In this document: in pieces, positions 15,268 to 16,061 of the stretch
How the letters are laid out: every line of letters begins with the position of its first letter
Numbering within the stretch: the first letter of the stretch is position 1
Assembly (NCBI GenBank): GCA_017861095.1
Contig: JAGFXI010000015.1
Coordinates: 1-16,061, forward strand
Source of the DNA: Deltaproteobacteria bacterium
Lineage (GTDB): Bacteria; Desulfobacterota; Syntrophobacteria; BM002
Length of the DNA: 16,061 bases
Reading direction: 5' to 3'
Translations under genes and position numbers: made by a program
Notes under the pieces: generated by a model
Told to the model about the DNA's origin: nothing
The model's database searches: none
The model's input: only the letters and a program-made list of their open reading frames with translations

Positions 15268-16061
15268 ATGATACAGCACCCCGACCGACAGGCTCCTGGT
15301 CAGGAGATAACGATCAAACATTCGCGACTGCCGCTCGCGGGGCCCTTTGCAGCCCTTGGGAGGAGCGCCGTCGATGTGATCAACGCCATGGGTGCCGCGA
15401 CGATCTTCCTCTTCCTGGCGGTGCTCATGATCTTCCGGCCGAAGCAGGTTCCCAAGATCGCCCAGCAGGTTTACTACATCGGCGCGAGATCGACAACAAT
15501 CATTATGCTCGTGGGCCTTTTCACCGGCATGGTCCTGGGGCTCCAGTCCTACCACGCTCTGGTCAAGTTCGGTGCCCAGGGTGCCCTCGGGACCCTCGTG
15601 GTTCTCTCCCTCGTGAGAGAGTTGGGCCCGGTGCTCACAGCCATCATGATCACGGCCAGAGCCGGGTCGGCCATCACCGCCGAAATCGGCATCCAGCGAA
15701 TCTCCGAGCAGATCGACGCCCTGGGTACCATGCGCATCGACCCGCTCAGGTACCTGATAAGCCCCCGTATCGCAGCCGCCTTGATCAGCTTTCCGTTGCT
15801 CACCGCGCTATTCGATCTCATCGGCATTATAGGCGGCTACCTCTCCGGTGTGGTGCTCTTGGGAGTGAACGCGGGCACGTACTTCCATCGAGTCCAGACC
15901 AGCGTGGAGTTGAGGGACGTCACCGACGGTTTCATCAAGGCGCTGGTCTTTGCGGTGATCGTCGCCACCGTCTGCTGCTACCAGGGCTACTTCGCCCATC
16001 TCCGAAAGGACAGCCACGGGGCCAAGGCCGTCGGTCTCTCCACGACCTCGGCCGTGGTGCT
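15268..16061 (+). CDS. mlaE: MlaE/YrbE family ABC transporter permease (3' end outside window)
   Basis: This is the permease of an MCE/Mla-type phospholipid transporter between the inner and outer membranes. 264 residues are present with no stop, so only a short C-terminal piece is missing. The family core is intact: MLVGLFTGMVLGLQSYHAL, then VRELGPVLTAIMITARAGSA, then ITAEIGIQRISEQIDALGTM and RIDPLRYLISPRIAA. Further membrane segments (FPLLTALFDLIGIIGGYLSG, ALVFAVIVATVCCYQGYF) follow. ATG 15268 is the first start after an in-frame stop at 15217; its Shine-Dalgarno is weak. The ATPase (MlaF-like) and MCE substrate-binding protein would be expected downstream, outside the window. Whether it moves lipid inward or outward cannot be told. 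Confidence 0.93.
   Translation, partial: MIQHPDRQAPGQEITIKHSRLPLAGPFAALGRSAVDVINAMGAATIFLFLAVLMIFRPKQVPKIAQQVYYIGARSTTIIMLVGLFTGMVLGLQSYHALVKFGAQGALGTLVVLSLVRELGPVLTAIMITARAGSAITAEIGIQRISEQIDALGTMRIDPLRYLISPRIAAALISFPLLTALFDLIGIIGGYLSGVVLLGVNAGTYFHRVQTSVELRDVTDGFIKALVFAVIVATVCCYQGYFAHLRKDSHGAKAVGLSTTSAVV

Noticed and set aside
1..16061. CRISPR arrays, tRNA or rRNA genes, prophage or integrase
   Set aside because: No regularly spaced repeats, no tRNA-like cloverleaf ending or rRNA signature, and no phage or recombinase motif noticed on either strand.

Overview
The window comes from a high-GC, diderm (outer-membrane) bacterium. The evidence is an LPS-transport pair (lptF, lptG), a large AsmA-family protein and a MlaE-type permease. 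The same window also carries DivIVA, YggT and MreB and a PopZ-like acidic protein. This mix fits an uncultured lineage such as Methylomirabilota/NC10-like or Desulfobacterota-like bacteria. The sequence alone does not settle the phylum. No phage, plasmid, CRISPR, rRNA or tRNA gene was seen.

Layout. (1) 1-834: the 3' end of mreB on +, a possible weak terminator hairpin, and a 63-residue four-cysteine protein. (2) 835-3054, minus strand: a yggT-divIVA-panC-yggU run. Here panC is interrupted by a frameshift plus a net loss of about 20 nt in a conserved substrate-binding segment. (3) 3055-3328: a divergent promoter region, with a near-consensus sigma70 promoter driving proC on +. (4) 4172-8714, minus strand: a PopZ-like acidic gene, a hairpin with a U-tract, valS, and nadC only 3 nt after valS. 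(5) 8715-8862: a second divergent promoter region. The lptF promoter lies so close to its ATG that the mRNA should be leaderless. (6) 8863-11121 on +: lptF-lptG. (7) 11118-11314 and about 14915-15097: two direct copies of a 180-197 bp element with terminal inverted repeats and whole-element dyad symmetry. They flank a 1187-residue AsmA-like gene on the minus strand. (8) 15268 to the end on +: an mlaE/yrbE permease that runs off the window.

How the genes fit together: from 8863 onward every gene handles movement of lipids between the two membranes (LPS export by LptFG, an AsmA-type periplasmic lipid bridge, MlaE phospholipid transport). The left part joins cell-shape and polarity factors (MreB, DivIVA, YggT, PopZ-like) to housekeeping biosynthesis (proline, pantothenate, NAD, Val-tRNA). 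The observations most worth following up are the PopZ-like gene directly upstream of valS, the terminal-inverted-repeat element that supplies the lptG stop codon, the predicted leaderless lptF mRNA, and the broken panC.
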